In this document: positions 34,732-43,332 of the stretch, in pieces
How the letters are laid out: every line of letters starts with the position of its first letter
How positions within the stretch are numbered: the first letter of the stretch is position 1
From: Aldehydirespirator sp028819505
GTDB taxonomy: Bacteria > Actinomycetota > Acidimicrobiia > Acidimicrobiales > Aldehydirespiratoraceae
Assembly: GCA_965207755.1 (NCBI GenBank)
Contig: OZ242297.1
Location: 3,658,001-3,722,000, forward strand
DNA length: 64,000 nt
Reading direction: 5' to 3'
Program-made: the position numbers and the translations under genes
Notes under the pieces: generated by a model
Told to the model about the DNA's origin: nothing
What the model saw: the letters and a program-made list of their open reading frames with translations, nothing else
Databases searched by the model: none

Positions 34732-35058
34732 CTAGAGGTACTCCGCGAGTTCGCCCAGCAGGGCGTCCTTCGGCTTGGCGCCCACCATTCGCTTGGCGGG
34801 CTCCCCGCCGTCGAAGAGGATCATGGTGGGGATGCTCATGACACCGAATCTGCGGGCGACGTCGGGCGCCTCGTCCACGTTGAGCTTGGCCACTGTCAGC
34901 CTGCCCTCCTGCTCGGAGGCGATCTCGTCGAGGATCGGCGCGATCAGCTTGCACGGGCCACACCATTCAGCCCAGAAGTCCACGAGAATGGGTGTGGACG
35001 CGCTGTTGAGCGCCTCGTCGAATGTCGAGGCGCTCAGCGTGATGGTTGGTCCTGCCAC
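34732..35058 (-). CDS. trxA: Thioredoxin
   Basis: 108 residues, GTG start with AAGGGGAAG upstream. Active site WAEWCGPCKLIAPILDE and cis-proline IPTMILFDGGE are present. It lies between trxB and cwlM in one minus-strand cluster and is reduced by the neighbouring thioredoxin reductase. Confidence 0.98.
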   Translation of the reverse strand: MAGPTITLSASTFDEALNSASTPILVDFWAEWCGPCKLIAPILDEIASEQEGRLTVAKLNVDEAPDVARRFGVMSIPTMILFDGGEPAKRMVGAKPKDALLGELAEYL

Positions 35059-35156
35059 GATTTCTTCCCCTTGCTTGCATCATCGAGGACGTGTCGCCGT
35101 CGCTCGTCGCTCTGCGACCGTTCGGACGCGGTCACCCTACTTGCCGGTACGGCGAG

Positions 35157-36149
35157 TCATGACGCCGCACGCGAGCGGAGGCTCTCGAGGTGTCTCTCGG
35201 CCTCGATCGCGGCCATGCAGCCGGTTCCCGCCGCCGTGACAGCCTGCCGGTAGTAGTCGTCCTGCACGTCTCCGCAGGCGAACACGCCCTCTATCGCGGT
35301 CCTGGTGGAGTTCGGCTCGGTGATGAGGTAGCCGTTCTCCTTCATCTCCAGCCGGCCCGCGAAGAGGTCGGTGTTGGGCCGGTGGCCGATGGCGATGAAG
35401 CACCCGGTCACGTCGAGCACGGATGTCTCGCCGGTCCCGGTGTCGCGGATCCGCAGGCCGGCGAGGGTGGACTCGCCGAGGTACTCCTCGACGACGCTGT
35501 TCCACATGAAGTCGATCCGCTCGTTGTCGAAGGCGCGCTGCTGCATGATCTTGGACGCTCGGAGCGCATCCCGGCGGTGGATGACGGTGACCCGCGAGGC
35601 GAACCGGGTCAGGAAGGTCGCCTCCTCCATGGCCGAGTCGCCCCCTCCGACCACCGCGATGTGCTGGTCGCGGAAGAAGAAGCCGTCGCAGGTGGCGCAG
35701 GTCGAGAGCCCGTGCCCCACGAGCTCGATCTCCCGGTCGAGTCCCAGCATGATGGACTGGGCCCCGGTCGACACGATCACCGTCCGGGCCCTCAGCGTGG
35801 GCTCGTCCGCGCCGGCGTCGCCGATCCAGATTCCGTGGGGCGGGCTCGAGAAGTCCACCCGGGAGGCCTTCACGGTATGGATCCGGGCCCCGAACCGGAT
35901 CGCCTGGTCGCGGAATCGCTGCATCAACTCCGGTCCCATCACACCCTCGGGGAATCCGGGGTAGTTCTCCACGTCGGTGGTGAGCATCAGCTGCCCGCCC
36001 GGCTGGTCACTCGTCGAACTCGGCTCGCCCTCCAGGACCACCGGGCGGAGGTCGGCCCGCGCCGCGTATATGGCCGCGGTCAGCCCGGCCGGGCCGGATC
36101 CGATGATGACCATCTCCGCCTCGCCCCCGGCGAGGTCGTCAAGGCTCAT
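35157..36149 (-). CDS. trxB: Thioredoxin-disulfide reductase
   Basis: 330 residues from MSLDDLAGGEAEMVIIGSGP, with GAGAGGAG upstream; an in-frame ATG at 36251 adds poor sequence. FAD site IIGSGPAGLTAAIYAARADL, redox-active CATCDGFFF, NADPH site VVGGGDSAMEEATFLTRFAS and the final ACGDVQDDYYRQAVTAAGTG are intact. Confidence 0.98.
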   Translation of the reverse strand: MSLDDLAGGEAEMVIIGSGPAGLTAAIYAARADLRPVVLEGEPSSTSDQPGGQLMLTTDVENYPGFPEGVMGPELMQRFRDQAIRFGARIHTVKASRVDFSSPPHGIWIGDAGADEPTLRARTVIVSTGAQSIMLGLDREIELVGHGLSTCATCDGFFFRDQHIAVVGGGDSAMEEATFLTRFASRVTVIHRRDALRASKIMQQRAFDNERIDFMWNSVVEEYLGESTLAGLRIRDTGTGETSVLDVTGCFIAIGHRPNTDLFAGRLEMKENGYLITEPNSTRTAIEGVFACGDVQDDYYRQAVTAAGTGCMAAIEAERHLESLRSRAAS

Positions 36150-36256
36150 TCCGGCATTGCTCCTCTCAGAGGCCGAGCGGAGAGGCGAGCCTACCCGGCT
36201 CATGCGGGCGAGGCCCCCGTGCCTGGGCGGCCCCCTGAGCGAGGCGAACAAGAGCC

Positions 36257-36302
36257 GGAACGGGCCCGAGCGGCCCTCAGGTCGCAGCGAACAGGAGCGG
36301 GA
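36257..36302. repeat. REP-like intergenic element, copy E
   Basis: GGGCCCGAGCGGCCC then TCGCAGCGAACAGGAGCGGG, upstream of trxB. A partial second copy (GAGCGAGGCGAACAAGAGC, about 36237-36255) is directly adjacent. Confidence 0.8.
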
Positions 36303-36384
36303 GAGCCCCTGCCCGGCACGACCCGCACTCGCCTGCTTGCGGGCGCTCTCGAGGTTGGACCGACGGTCGGGCGTGGTCGTGGCC

Positions 36385-36816
36385 TCAGGCCACCGCCTCG
36401 ATCACACCGTAGAGCACCACGCCCAGGATGATGAGAGCGTCGATGATCACCGCCGCGTAGACGGGCTTCGTCGATCCGGTCCGTGCTCGCCAGGCACCGA
36501 ATCCGATGACGGAGACCAGCAGTCCGATGAAGCCGTGGGCCGCCCACGTCGCCGAGCCGACGCCGGAACCTATCGGCAGGTAGGCGTCGGCCAGGCGCAC
36601 GGTGACGATGGTGAGCAACACCACGGCGGCGATGGCGGCGACTGCGGCCACCAGGCAGTAGACGACGGCTCGGAGCAGGAACACCGCCCGATCGGTGGTC
36701 TGCACCCGCACCGCATCGACGACCTCGACGATCTTGTCGGCGACGGTCGCCGGCCAGTCGTCGGATCCCAGGCTCAACGTCGGCCGGTCACGGGGGGTGG
36801 ATTCGGCGTCGGCCAT
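36385..36816 (-). CDS. Membrane protein of unknown function
   Basis: 143 residues. A soluble N-terminus of about 45 residues precedes two or three membrane segments (FLLRAVVYCLVAAVAAIAAV, AAHGFIGLLVSVIGFGAW, YAAVIIDALIILGVVLYGVI). It resembles holin-like or DUF-type actinobacterial membrane proteins, with no reliable family. A 102-bp repeat element starts 10 bp upstream of its ATG, so its promoter may lie in that element. Confidence 0.7.
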   Translation of the reverse strand: MADAESTPRDRPTLSLGSDDWPATVADKIVEVVDAVRVQTTDRAVFLLRAVVYCLVAAVAAIAAVVLLTIVTVRLADAYLPIGSGVGSATWAAHGFIGLLVSVIGFGAWRARTGSTKPVYAAVIIDALIILGVVLYGVIEAVA

Positions 36817-36826
36817 GGTCGTGCAG

Positions 36827-36928
36827 CCTAGTGGTATGCCGTGAGTTCAACTGCGGAGTTCCGTTCTGCATCGTGCAAGGTCAGAGGTCGAGTGGGTAAC
36901 GCAACCAAACCTGCGACACACCACTAGG
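36827..36928. repeat. 102-bp element with terminal inverted repeats, copy 1
   Basis: Begins CCTAGTGGTATGCCG and ends CGACACACCACTAGG; the ends are inverted repeats of 15 bp with two mismatches. It aligns without gaps to copy 2 at 46601-46702 over all 102 bases at roughly two-thirds identity. It has no reading frame and resembles a MITE-type element. It lies between the membrane-protein gene and degV. Confidence 0.8.
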
Positions 36929-36950
36929 AGACTGCTGGGCAATGCCGATC

Positions 36951-37799
36951 TCAGGCCGCTGGAACCTGGTACGCCATGCCCAGCACGCCCTGACCGGCGT
37001 GGGTGCCCACGACCGGTCCGACCTTGCAGACCCGGATGTCGCCGGGGTGTACTCCGGCCAGCATCGCGCAGAAGTCGTCCACGTCGGGCGCCTCACCGTG
37101 CATGACCGTGAGATGCTCCACCGGCGCCGCCGCCCGCACCTTGTCGCGCAGCCAGCCGAGCGCCTTGCGGCGGGTCCGCTGCTTGGCGGCCTCCGCCACC
37201 TCGCCGCTGGAGATGTCGACGATGGGCTTGATCGAGAGCATCGAGCCGAGCAGGGCCTGGGCGCCGCCGATGCGCCCCCCCTTGCGGAGGTTCTCCAGGG
37301 TGTCGAGGGTGCCGAAGACGTGCGTTCGCTCGGAGGCGTCGGCCACGAATCTCTCGATGTCGTCGGCGCCGGCGCCGTCGGAGGCCATGCGAGCCGCCTG
37401 CAGCGCCAGCGTGCCCAGTCCGGCCGTCACCGACCGGCTGTCCAGCACCCGGATGTCGGCGGCGCCGTCCTCAGCCCGGATGGCGTCGGCAGCCTGCACC
37501 GCCGATTGCATGGTGGCCGAGATGGCCGCAGACAGGTTGATGCACACCACGGCCTCGGCACTGGCATCCAGGCACCGCCGGAAGGCCTGTTCGAAGCGTC
37601 CCGGCGGCGGGGCCGCGGTCTGCGGCAACTCCACTGCGGCCGCCATCCGCTGGTAGAAGTCCTCCACCGCGAGCTGCTCGCGGTCGACGAACTCGTCGGT
37701 TCCGAATCGGATGAACAACGGGACGACCTGAATGTCGAGCCCGTCGATTTCGGCGTCGCCGAGGTCGCAGGAACTGTCGGTGACGATGCCAACGGCCAT
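36951..37799 (-). CDS. DegV-family fatty-acid-binding protein
   Basis: 282 residues from MAVGIVTDSSCDLGDAEIDG, with GAGGAG upstream. DegV features are IQVVPLFIRFGTDEFVDREQ, TAAPPPGRFEQAF, CINLSAAISATMQSAVQAA, and the C-terminal VGTHAGQGVLGMAY. Family proteins bind single fatty acids and in Firmicutes supply FakA kinase; no kinase gene is adjacent here. Confidence 0.93.
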   Translation of the reverse strand: MAVGIVTDSSCDLGDAEIDGLDIQVVPLFIRFGTDEFVDREQLAVEDFYQRMAAAVELPQTAAPPPGRFEQAFRRCLDASAEAVVCINLSAAISATMQSAVQAADAIRAEDGAADIRVLDSRSVTAGLGTLALQAARMASDGAGADDIERFVADASERTHVFGTLDTLENLRKGGRIGGAQALLGSMLSIKPIVDISSGEVAEAAKQRTRRKALGWLRDKVRAAAPVEHLTVMHGEAPDVDDFCAMLAGVHPGDIRVCKVGPVVGTHAGQGVLGMAYQVPAA

Positions 37800-37897
37800 G
37801 TCAGCTCCTCGTGTCGCTGGTTGTGGAAGGCTGCTGCCTCGCTGAGCGACGGTAGCACTGGACGGAGGCCGGGCGGGGCAGCCGACGGCGAACGGTC

Positions 37898-38602
37898 TCA
37901 AACGAGGTCGCGGTGCAGGACGGCGAGCCGGTCGATCTCTGCACGGAACCCGCACCGCTGGTAGAGCGCGAGGGCTCGCTCGTTGTCGGCAGGGGTGTTG
38001 ACCAGCGCGGTCCGCGCACCGCTGCGCTGCAGCCAGTTCAGTGCGTCCATGACCAGCAGCGTGCCCAGGCCCCGGCCCTGGGTGTGAGTCGCCACCGCCA
38101 GCCGCTGCAAGTAGCCCGTCGGCCCCGCTCGTCCCGTGATGCTGTAGGCCTTCACCTCAGGGCTGCGGATCACCCGCCACCGGCTTGACGGCGTGGCGGT
38201 GCGGGCTTCGTGGAGACCTTCGGCGTCGAGGCGCCAGAACGGCGGGAAGGCCTCGGCATCAACCCTCAGAACACCATCGCGATCGCGACGTCGGGCCCTC
38301 CGGGTGCGCCCGCCGGGGTGGGCAGGCCCTTCGGAGGCCTCCAGATCCCGGCTCAGGGCCGTGAGTTCGGACCGGATGCCGAAGCCGTCCTCGGCAAGCC
38401 AGTCGCGTGTCGGCGGGGCGACGGCGGCAGTGATGACGGACCTGAACCCCTGACGCAGGAGCCGCTCCCGCAGGGAGGCCAGTACTGGGGGTGCGAGAGT
38501 CGAAGCGGCGGTGACGGGGGCGAGGTACGCCACATCGTGCCGCCCCTGCCAGGGCCCGACGCGAAATCGCGCCGAACCGACCCTCACCGAGGTCAGTGCC
38601 AC
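37898..38602 (-). CDS. GNAT-family N-acetyltransferase
   Basis: 234 residues from a GTG at 38602; the ATG-type start at 38692 would leave only 18 bp to the divergent gene. The C-terminal GNAT domain contains the acetyl-CoA loop VATHTQGRGLGTLLVMDALN and TPADNERALALYQRCGFRAE. The N-terminal part (FRVGPWQGRHDVAYLAPV) may be a second, degenerate GNAT fold. Substrate unknown. Confidence 0.8.
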   Translation of the reverse strand: MALTSVRVGSARFRVGPWQGRHDVAYLAPVTAASTLAPPVLASLRERLLRQGFRSVITAAVAPPTRDWLAEDGFGIRSELTALSRDLEASEGPAHPGGRTRRARRRDRDGVLRVDAEAFPPFWRLDAEGLHEARTATPSSRWRVIRSPEVKAYSITGRAGPTGYLQRLAVATHTQGRGLGTLLVMDALNWLQRSGARTALVNTPADNERALALYQRCGFRAEIDRLAVLHRDLV

Positions 38603-38696
38603 GAACTCGGATCTCGCATGGGCCGCCACGATACGCGCCGGTCGTGGCTGCGGTCCCGGCCCGGAGCGCGAGACTACCCGCGTAGGAGGCACCCGG

Positions 38697-38702
38697 TACG
38701 AT
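38697..38702 (+). promoter_or_regulatory. Candidate -10 element for a leaderless deacetylase mRNA
   Basis: TACGAT ends eight bases before the GTG at 38711, so transcription would start at or next to the start codon. No Shine-Dalgarno sequence lies between. Leaderless messages are common in actinobacteria. Confidence 0.4.
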
Positions 38703-38710
38703 CACCGACC

Positions 38711-39715
38711 GTGCTGGTGATCACCGACGAGCGCTTTCTCGACCACGACACCGGTCTCCGGCATCCCGAGCGGCCCGACCGCTTGAGGGCTGCACTGGCC
38801 GGGGTGAGCGCGGTCGACGCCGAACTGCTCTCGGACGGACGCGCCCCGAGGCCGGCGGAGCGGTCGGAACTGGAACTGGTGCATAGCCCGGAGATGGTCG
38901 ATCGGGTCGTGACGCTCGCGGAGCACGGCGGCGGCAGCCTGGATCCCGACACACCGATGGGCGCGGCCAGCTTGGACGCAGCCCTGCTCGCGACCGGCGC
39001 GGTGCTGTCGGCCGTGGAGCTGCTCGGGGCCGGCGGAGGAGAGGCCGAGGCCTACTGCATCGTGCGGCCGCCGGGGCATCACGCCACGCCCTCGGCGTCC
39101 ATGGGCTTCTGCCTGTTCAACTCGGTTGCCGTGGCCGCGGCCGCGCTGGCCGAGGCCGGCCAGCGGGTCGCCATCGTCGACATCGACGCCCACCACGGCA
39201 ACGGTACGCAGGACGTGTTCTTCAGCCGGGACGACATTCTCTTCGCGTCGATTCACCAGTACCCGCTCTATCCGGGCACGGGGGCGCTCGACGAGCGGGG
39301 CGCCGGCGTGGGAGAGGGCTTCACAATCAATGTGCCGCTGCCGCCCGGCGCTACCGGGGAGGTGGCCCGGGCCGCGCTGGAAGAAGCGATCATTCCAGCG
39401 GTCGACCGGTTCGCACCGGACTGGATGCTGGTGTCGGCGGGCTATGACGGGCACCGGGCCGACCCGTTGACGGGCCTGTGCTACTCGTCGTCGGACTACG
39501 GCGACTTCGTCCGTCGGCTGATGACGCTGGCGCCGCGGACGGTGGCCGTGCTGGAGGGCGGCTACGACCTGGAAGCCACCCGGGCCTCGTCGTACGCCGT
39601 AGCGGGGGCATTGCTGGGCCTCGACTTGCGGCCCGAGCCTGCCAGCGGCTCCGGCCCGGGCATGGAGGTCGTGCGAGCGGCGGCCCGCCTCGCGGCCCGC
39701 GACGGCGAACGGTGA
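38711..39715 (+). CDS. Histone-deacetylase-like (acetoin utilisation/AcuC-type) hydrolase
   Basis: 334 residues from GTG (VLVITDERFLDHDTGLRHPE). The zinc hydrolase motifs are complete: CIVRPPGHHATPSASMGFCL, IVDIDAHHGNGTQDVF, SAGYDGHRADPLTG and AVLEGGYD. Bacterial members deacetylate proteins, polyamines or other small acetyl compounds. Its stop overlaps the CCA-adding enzyme start by four bases. Confidence 0.92.
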   Translation: MLVITDERFLDHDTGLRHPERPDRLRAALAGVSAVDAELLSDGRAPRPAERSELELVHSPEMVDRVVTLAEHGGGSLDPDTPMGAASLDAALLATGAVLSAVELLGAGGGEAEAYCIVRPPGHHATPSASMGFCLFNSVAVAAAALAEAGQRVAIVDIDAHHGNGTQDVFFSRDDILFASIHQYPLYPGTGALDERGAGVGEGFTINVPLPPGATGEVARAALEEAIIPAVDRFAPDWMLVSAGYDGHRADPLTGLCYSSSDYGDFVRRLMTLAPRTVAVLEGGYDLEATRASSYAVAGALLGLDLRPEPASGSGPGMEVVRAAARLAARDGER

Positions 39716-41112
39716 GCGCCGAGGCCCGCGAAGCGCTGTCGGCTGGGGGAGCGCTGTCGGGTGGGGGAGGACTGTCGGGTGGGGGAGGACTGTCGGCTGA
39801 GGGAGCGCTGTCGGGTGGGGGAGGACTGTCGGGTGGGGGAGGACTGTCGGGTGGGGGAGCGCTGTCGGCGGCGCTGTCCGCCGCGTCCGGCCTCAAGAGG
39901 CTCTTCGATGCCGCCGGCCATCGGCTGTACCTCGTGGGCGGAGTGGTGCGGGAGGCCGTCGCCGGCCGGTTCCTCACCGGGGCGGACCTCGACTGCACCA
40001 CCGACGCCCGCCCGGCGACCGTGCGGCGGATCGTCAGCGATGCGGCGACGTCGGTCTGGACCCAGGGCGAGCGGTTCGGGACCGTCGGCTGCGTCGTCGA
40101 CGGGCGGGCCTTCGAGATCACCACACACCGCGCCGAACACTATGAGAGGCAGTCGCGCAAGCCCGTGGTGGCCTTCGGCGACGACGTGGTCCAGGACCTG
40201 GCGCGTCGCGACTTCACCGTCAACGCCATGGCGGTCGACACGGCCGACGGCGCCCTGATCGACCCGTACGGTGGGCGCGACGACCTGGTGGCAGGGGTGT
40301 TGCGCACGCCCCTGGACCCCGCGGTCTCCTTCGGCGACGACCCTCTGCGCATGCTGCGAGCGGCGCGGTTCATCGCCGGCCACGGGTTGGCGCCCGACGA
40401 CGCGCTGGTCGGTGCGGTGAAGGCCATGGGCGACCGGCTGGACATCGTCGCGGTGGAGCGGGTACGCGACGAGTTCGAGAAGCTGCTGCTGCTCGACGAC
40501 CCGTCGGAGGGTTTCCGTTTCCTGTTCCTCACCGGCCTGATCGGACGGGTGGTCGGGGACCTGGCCCGCCGCGACCCCGCGGAGGTGGCCCGGATCGCGG
40601 CTGCTGTGGACGCCGAGCCGGCGCCACGCTGGGCATCGTTGTTCGTGCGCCACTCGGCTGAGGCCGCAGCGGCCTGCCTGCGCAGGCTGCGCTGCCCGAA
40701 CGCGCTGGTCTCGTCGTCGGCCGCGCTGATCGCGGCCCGGACCCGGCTGGCCGAGACGGGCAGCACCCGGCCCGACGTGCGCCGGCTGGTCGCCTCGTGT
40801 CCCGCGCCGGTGGATGCCGCCCTCGCCTTCTCCGTGGCGGTGGCCGCGGCCTGCGGCCAGCCGAGCGACCGGCTGCTCGACTTCGCCGGCGCGCTCGCCG
40901 AGCTGCGAAGAATCGAGGATGTGGACCGTCCCACGCTCCCGGTCGACGGCGACGAAGTGATGGCAGTGCTCGGCCTCGACCCTGGTCCGGATGTCGGTCG
41001 CGCCCTTGCATTCCTGCGCGAGAGAGCCTTCCAGGAAGGTCCGCCCAGCAGGGCCGAGGCGGTGGAAGCCCTGCAACGGTGGCGGGCAACGGACTACTGT
41101 GCCGGACCGTGA
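39712..41112 (+). CDS. cca: CCA tRNA nucleotidyltransferase (PcnA family)
   Basis: 466 residues from a GTG overlapping the preceding stop. After an N-terminal repeat tract the head domain begins LFDAAGHRLYLVGGVVREAV, with the catalytic TGADLDCTTDA (GxDxD type) and RRDFTVNAMAVDTA. The neck contains SFGDDPLRMLRAARFIAGHG. It adds or repairs the CCA end of tRNA; the tRNA-Ile in this window lacks an encoded CCA. The tract at residues about 8-55 is a (LSGGGG)-type repeat absent from relatives. Confidence 0.93.
   Translation: MSAEAREALSAGGALSGGGGLSGGGGLSAEGALSGGGGLSGGGGLSGGGALSAALSAASGLKRLFDAAGHRLYLVGGVVREAVAGRFLTGADLDCTTDARPATVRRIVSDAATSVWTQGERFGTVGCVVDGRAFEITTHRAEHYERQSRKPVVAFGDDVVQDLARRDFTVNAMAVDTADGALIDPYGGRDDLVAGVLRTPLDPAVSFGDDPLRMLRAARFIAGHGLAPDDALVGAVKAMGDRLDIVAVERVRDEFEKLLLLDDPSEGFRFLFLTGLIGRVVGDLARRDPAEVARIAAAVDAEPAPRWASLFVRHSAEAAAACLRRLRCPNALVSSSAALIAARTRLAETGSTRPDVRRLVASCPAPVDAALAFSVAVAAACGQPSDRLLDFAGALAELRRIEDVDRPTLPVDGDEVMAVLGLDPGPDVGRALAFLRERAFQEGPPSRAEAVEALQRWRATDYCAGP
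39736..39861 (+). repeat. Seven 18-bp tandem repeats in the cca 5' end
   Basis: Seven units of CTGTCGGGTGGGGGAGGA-type sequence run 39736-39861, encoding LSAGGA, LSGGGG, LSGGGG, LSAEGA, LSGGGG, LSGGGG, LSGGGA. Units differ at one to four bases. The block is in frame and extends the N-terminus of the CCA-adding enzyme. Confidence 0.92.
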
Positions 41113-41567
41113 AGCCGGATCCGTTCAGCGTGGCCCCCGCGGCGAGCGGCCTGCCGGACGGGCCGGCGGCTGCCGCTGAGGGCGCCCCCGCCCAGGAGGG
41201 ATCCTCGACCGCGGCCGTGGACTACCGGCTGGCTCGGGAAGCCACTCTGAGAGACTGGAAGTCGGGCCGGCTCGGTCGGCACGAGGTCTGCGACGCTCAA
41301 CGGGAGCTGCACCGGAACGCGGAGTTCTGTGGCCAGCCGACGGGGCGCCGGTGTCCGGTGTGCGCGGTCGCGGGCCTTGTCGAGGTCACGTATGTCTTCG
41401 GTTCGCGGCTTCCCAAGCACGGCCGCTGCGTCACTACCCCGGCCGAGATGCGGCGCTTGCAGCACCGCGCCAGCCTGTCCACCGGGTACGTGGTCGAGGT
41501 CTGCACGGACTGCGGCTGGAACCACCTTGTGCGCCGGTTCACGCTCGGGGGCAAGCGCTCGGCCTGA
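41109..41567 (+). CDS. DUF5318-family zinc-ribbon-like protein
   Basis: 152 residues from a GTG overlapping the cca stop. After a variable N-terminus comes DYRLAREATLRDWKSGRLGR, EVCDAQRELHRNAEFCGQPT, then CPVC and CTDCGWNHLVRRF, two cysteine pairs that should bind one zinc. This matches the actinobacterial DUF5318 family. Function unknown. Confidence 0.82.
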   Translation: MKPDPFSVAPAASGLPDGPAAAAEGAPAQEGSSTAAVDYRLAREATLRDWKSGRLGRHEVCDAQRELHRNAEFCGQPTGRRCPVCAVAGLVEVTYVFGSRLPKHGRCVTTPAEMRRLQHRASLSTGYVVEVCTDCGWNHLVRRFTLGGKRSA

Positions 41568-41671
41568 CGTCTGCTGATACCGGCTCGACCCGCTTGCGGT
41601 CGTGCCGCGGCGGGCGGTAGCCTGCGGTCACCGCTGGCAGCCGCAGCGCGCTGGACGGGAAGGAGCCTCCC

Positions 41672-42517
41672 ATGGACACGCTCACCGCGCCCGCCATACG
41701 GGCACGCAAGGTTCGGGACGGGGCCGATCCGCTTGTGATGGTCACGGCGTACGACGCGCCGAGCGCCCGAGTCGTGGACGAGGCGGGCGCCGACCTGATC
41801 CTGGTCGGCGATTCCGTCGCCATGGTCGTGCTCGGCTATGACGACACCCTGCAGGTGACGGTGGACGACATGGCCCATCACGTGGCCGCTGTCGCGCGGA
41901 CCGAGCCCGACGCCCACATCGTGGGCGACCTGCCATGGATGAGCTACCACGTGTCGGCCTCCAGGACGGTCCGCAACGCGGCGCAACTCATCAGGGCGGG
42001 TGCGCACTCGGTGAAGCTGGAGGGCGGCCGCAAGCGCCTGCCGATGATCGAACGCATCTGCGACGCCGAGATGCCGGTGATGGGCCACATCGGCCTCACG
42101 CCCCAGTCGGTGCACGCCATGGGCGGCTTCAGAGTTCAGGGCCGCAAGGCGGAGGCAGCTCGCCGGCTGGTGCAGGCGGCGAAGTCCCTGGCGCACGCCG
42201 GGTGCTACGCGATCGTGCTCGAGGGCGTTCCCGTCCAGGTGGCGGAGATGGTCACCGAGGCGATCGAGATACCGACGATCGGCATCGGCGCCGGCCCCCA
42301 CTGCGACGGTCAGGTGCTCGTCTACCACGATCTGCTGGGCTTCGAGCAACGGCTTGCTCCGAAGTTCGTGCGTCGCTACGCGGATCTGCATGCCGCCGCC
42401 ACGGAGGCGGTGCGCCGTTTCTCCGACGACGTCCGTTCCGGCGCCTTCCCGGCCCTGGAGGAGTCGTACCACCTGCCGGAGGCCGAACTGGCCGCGCTCG
42501 GAGCCGCCGGCGTCTGA
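41672..42517 (+). CDS. panB: 3-methyl-2-oxobutanoate hydroxymethyltransferase
   Basis: 281 residues, ATG with GGAAGGAG upstream. PanB features are VMVTAYDAPSARVVDEAGAD, LVGDSVAMVVLGYDDT, GDLPWMSYHVSASRTVRNA, VMGHIGLTPQSVHAMGGFRV and IGIGAGPHCDGQVLV. It makes ketopantoate, the first committed step to pantothenate and coenzyme A. panC/panD are not in the window. Confidence 0.97.
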   Translation: MDTLTAPAIRARKVRDGADPLVMVTAYDAPSARVVDEAGADLILVGDSVAMVVLGYDDTLQVTVDDMAHHVAAVARTEPDAHIVGDLPWMSYHVSASRTVRNAAQLIRAGAHSVKLEGGRKRLPMIERICDAEMPVMGHIGLTPQSVHAMGGFRVQGRKAEAARRLVQAAKSLAHAGCYAIVLEGVPVQVAEMVTEAIEIPTIGIGAGPHCDGQVLVYHDLLGFEQRLAPKFVRRYADLHAAATEAVRRFSDDVRSGAFPALEESYHLPEAELAALGAAGV

Positions 42518-42969
42518 GCCCGAATCCGCGGCGGGCGGCGTGGCGCGGCGGGCGGCCTGGCGCGGCCGGCGGTGCGGGTGGGGGTGGACCGGTCGCGGCT
42601 TCGGCAGGGCCGGCGCCCCGATCGGCCGGCGGGGCGGGGGCAGGGCCAGGCTGGGCGGGCAGGGGCGCGCCTCGATCCGCCGCAACAATCCCGGGGGCGT
42701 CTGGGGAAGACTCTGTGGATGGCTGGGGATGGTGCGCCGGTCGCCCGGCAGGGGACTGGCGGCCGGGCGGCGGGTTCGCGCCTGCCCGCGGAGCTTCTCG
42801 GGACCGGCCCGGTTGGCATGGGGCCGGGTCTTGGTACCCTTCCTGCCGGCAACGTGACTGGTCCCGGTTCTTGCGGATCGGCCGGTCCGTTCTCGACAAC
42901 ACAGATTTCCCCGAACCTGCCCCGAGAGGGGCCCCGGCGCCGCCGGGTCCATAGGGAGGTGCTTGCCCC
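42518..42969. other. Intergenic region upstream of the rpsF operon
   Basis: 452 bp without a gene. It begins with a GC-only near-tandem repeat (GGCGTGGCGCGGCGGGC followed by GGCCTGGCGCGGCCGGC, about 42538-42575). A G-rich run at 42631-42665 meets the four-tract rule for a G-quadruplex on the plus strand. The last 150 bp should contain the rpsF promoter and leader, but I could not fix a convincing -35/-10 pair. AGGGAGG lies ten bases before the rpsF GTG. Confidence 0.6.
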
Positions 42970-43314
42970 GTGCTGCGGGCCTACGAATTGATGATCATCA
43001 TCGATTCCGACGTCGGGGCAGCCGACGTCGAGTCGGTGATCGCCCAGGTGGCCGGCGTCGTGACCGACGAGGGAGCGACGATCGTGTCCACCGACAACTG
43101 GGGTCGGCGGAAGTTCGCCTACAAGATCAACCACAAAACCGAGGGCACGTACGTGGTCTGGGAGATCGTGACCGGCACGGCCGGTCTTCCCGACACCGAA
43201 CGGCGGCTGCGGCTCGCGGACGACATCGTCCGCCACAAACTGTTCAGGCTTCCCGAGGCTGAGGCTGAGCGCCGCGGCCTGCTTGCGGAGGCCGCGCCGG
43301 CCGAGGCCGGCTGA
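42970..43314 (+). CDS. rpsF: 30S ribosomal protein S6
   Basis: 114 residues, GTG start. MLRAYELMIIIDSDVG, WGRRKFAYKINHKTEGTYVV and the C-terminal LRLADDIVRHKLFRLPE are typical S6. It opens the operon rpsF-ssb-rpsR-rplI-dnaB and forms a pair with S18 in the small subunit. Confidence 0.97.
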   Translation: MLRAYELMIIIDSDVGAADVESVIAQVAGVVTDEGATIVSTDNWGRRKFAYKINHKTEGTYVVWEIVTGTAGLPDTERRLRLADDIVRHKLFRLPEAEAERRGLLAEAAPAEAG

Positions 43315-43332
43315 GATCCGGAGGTTCCTCAA

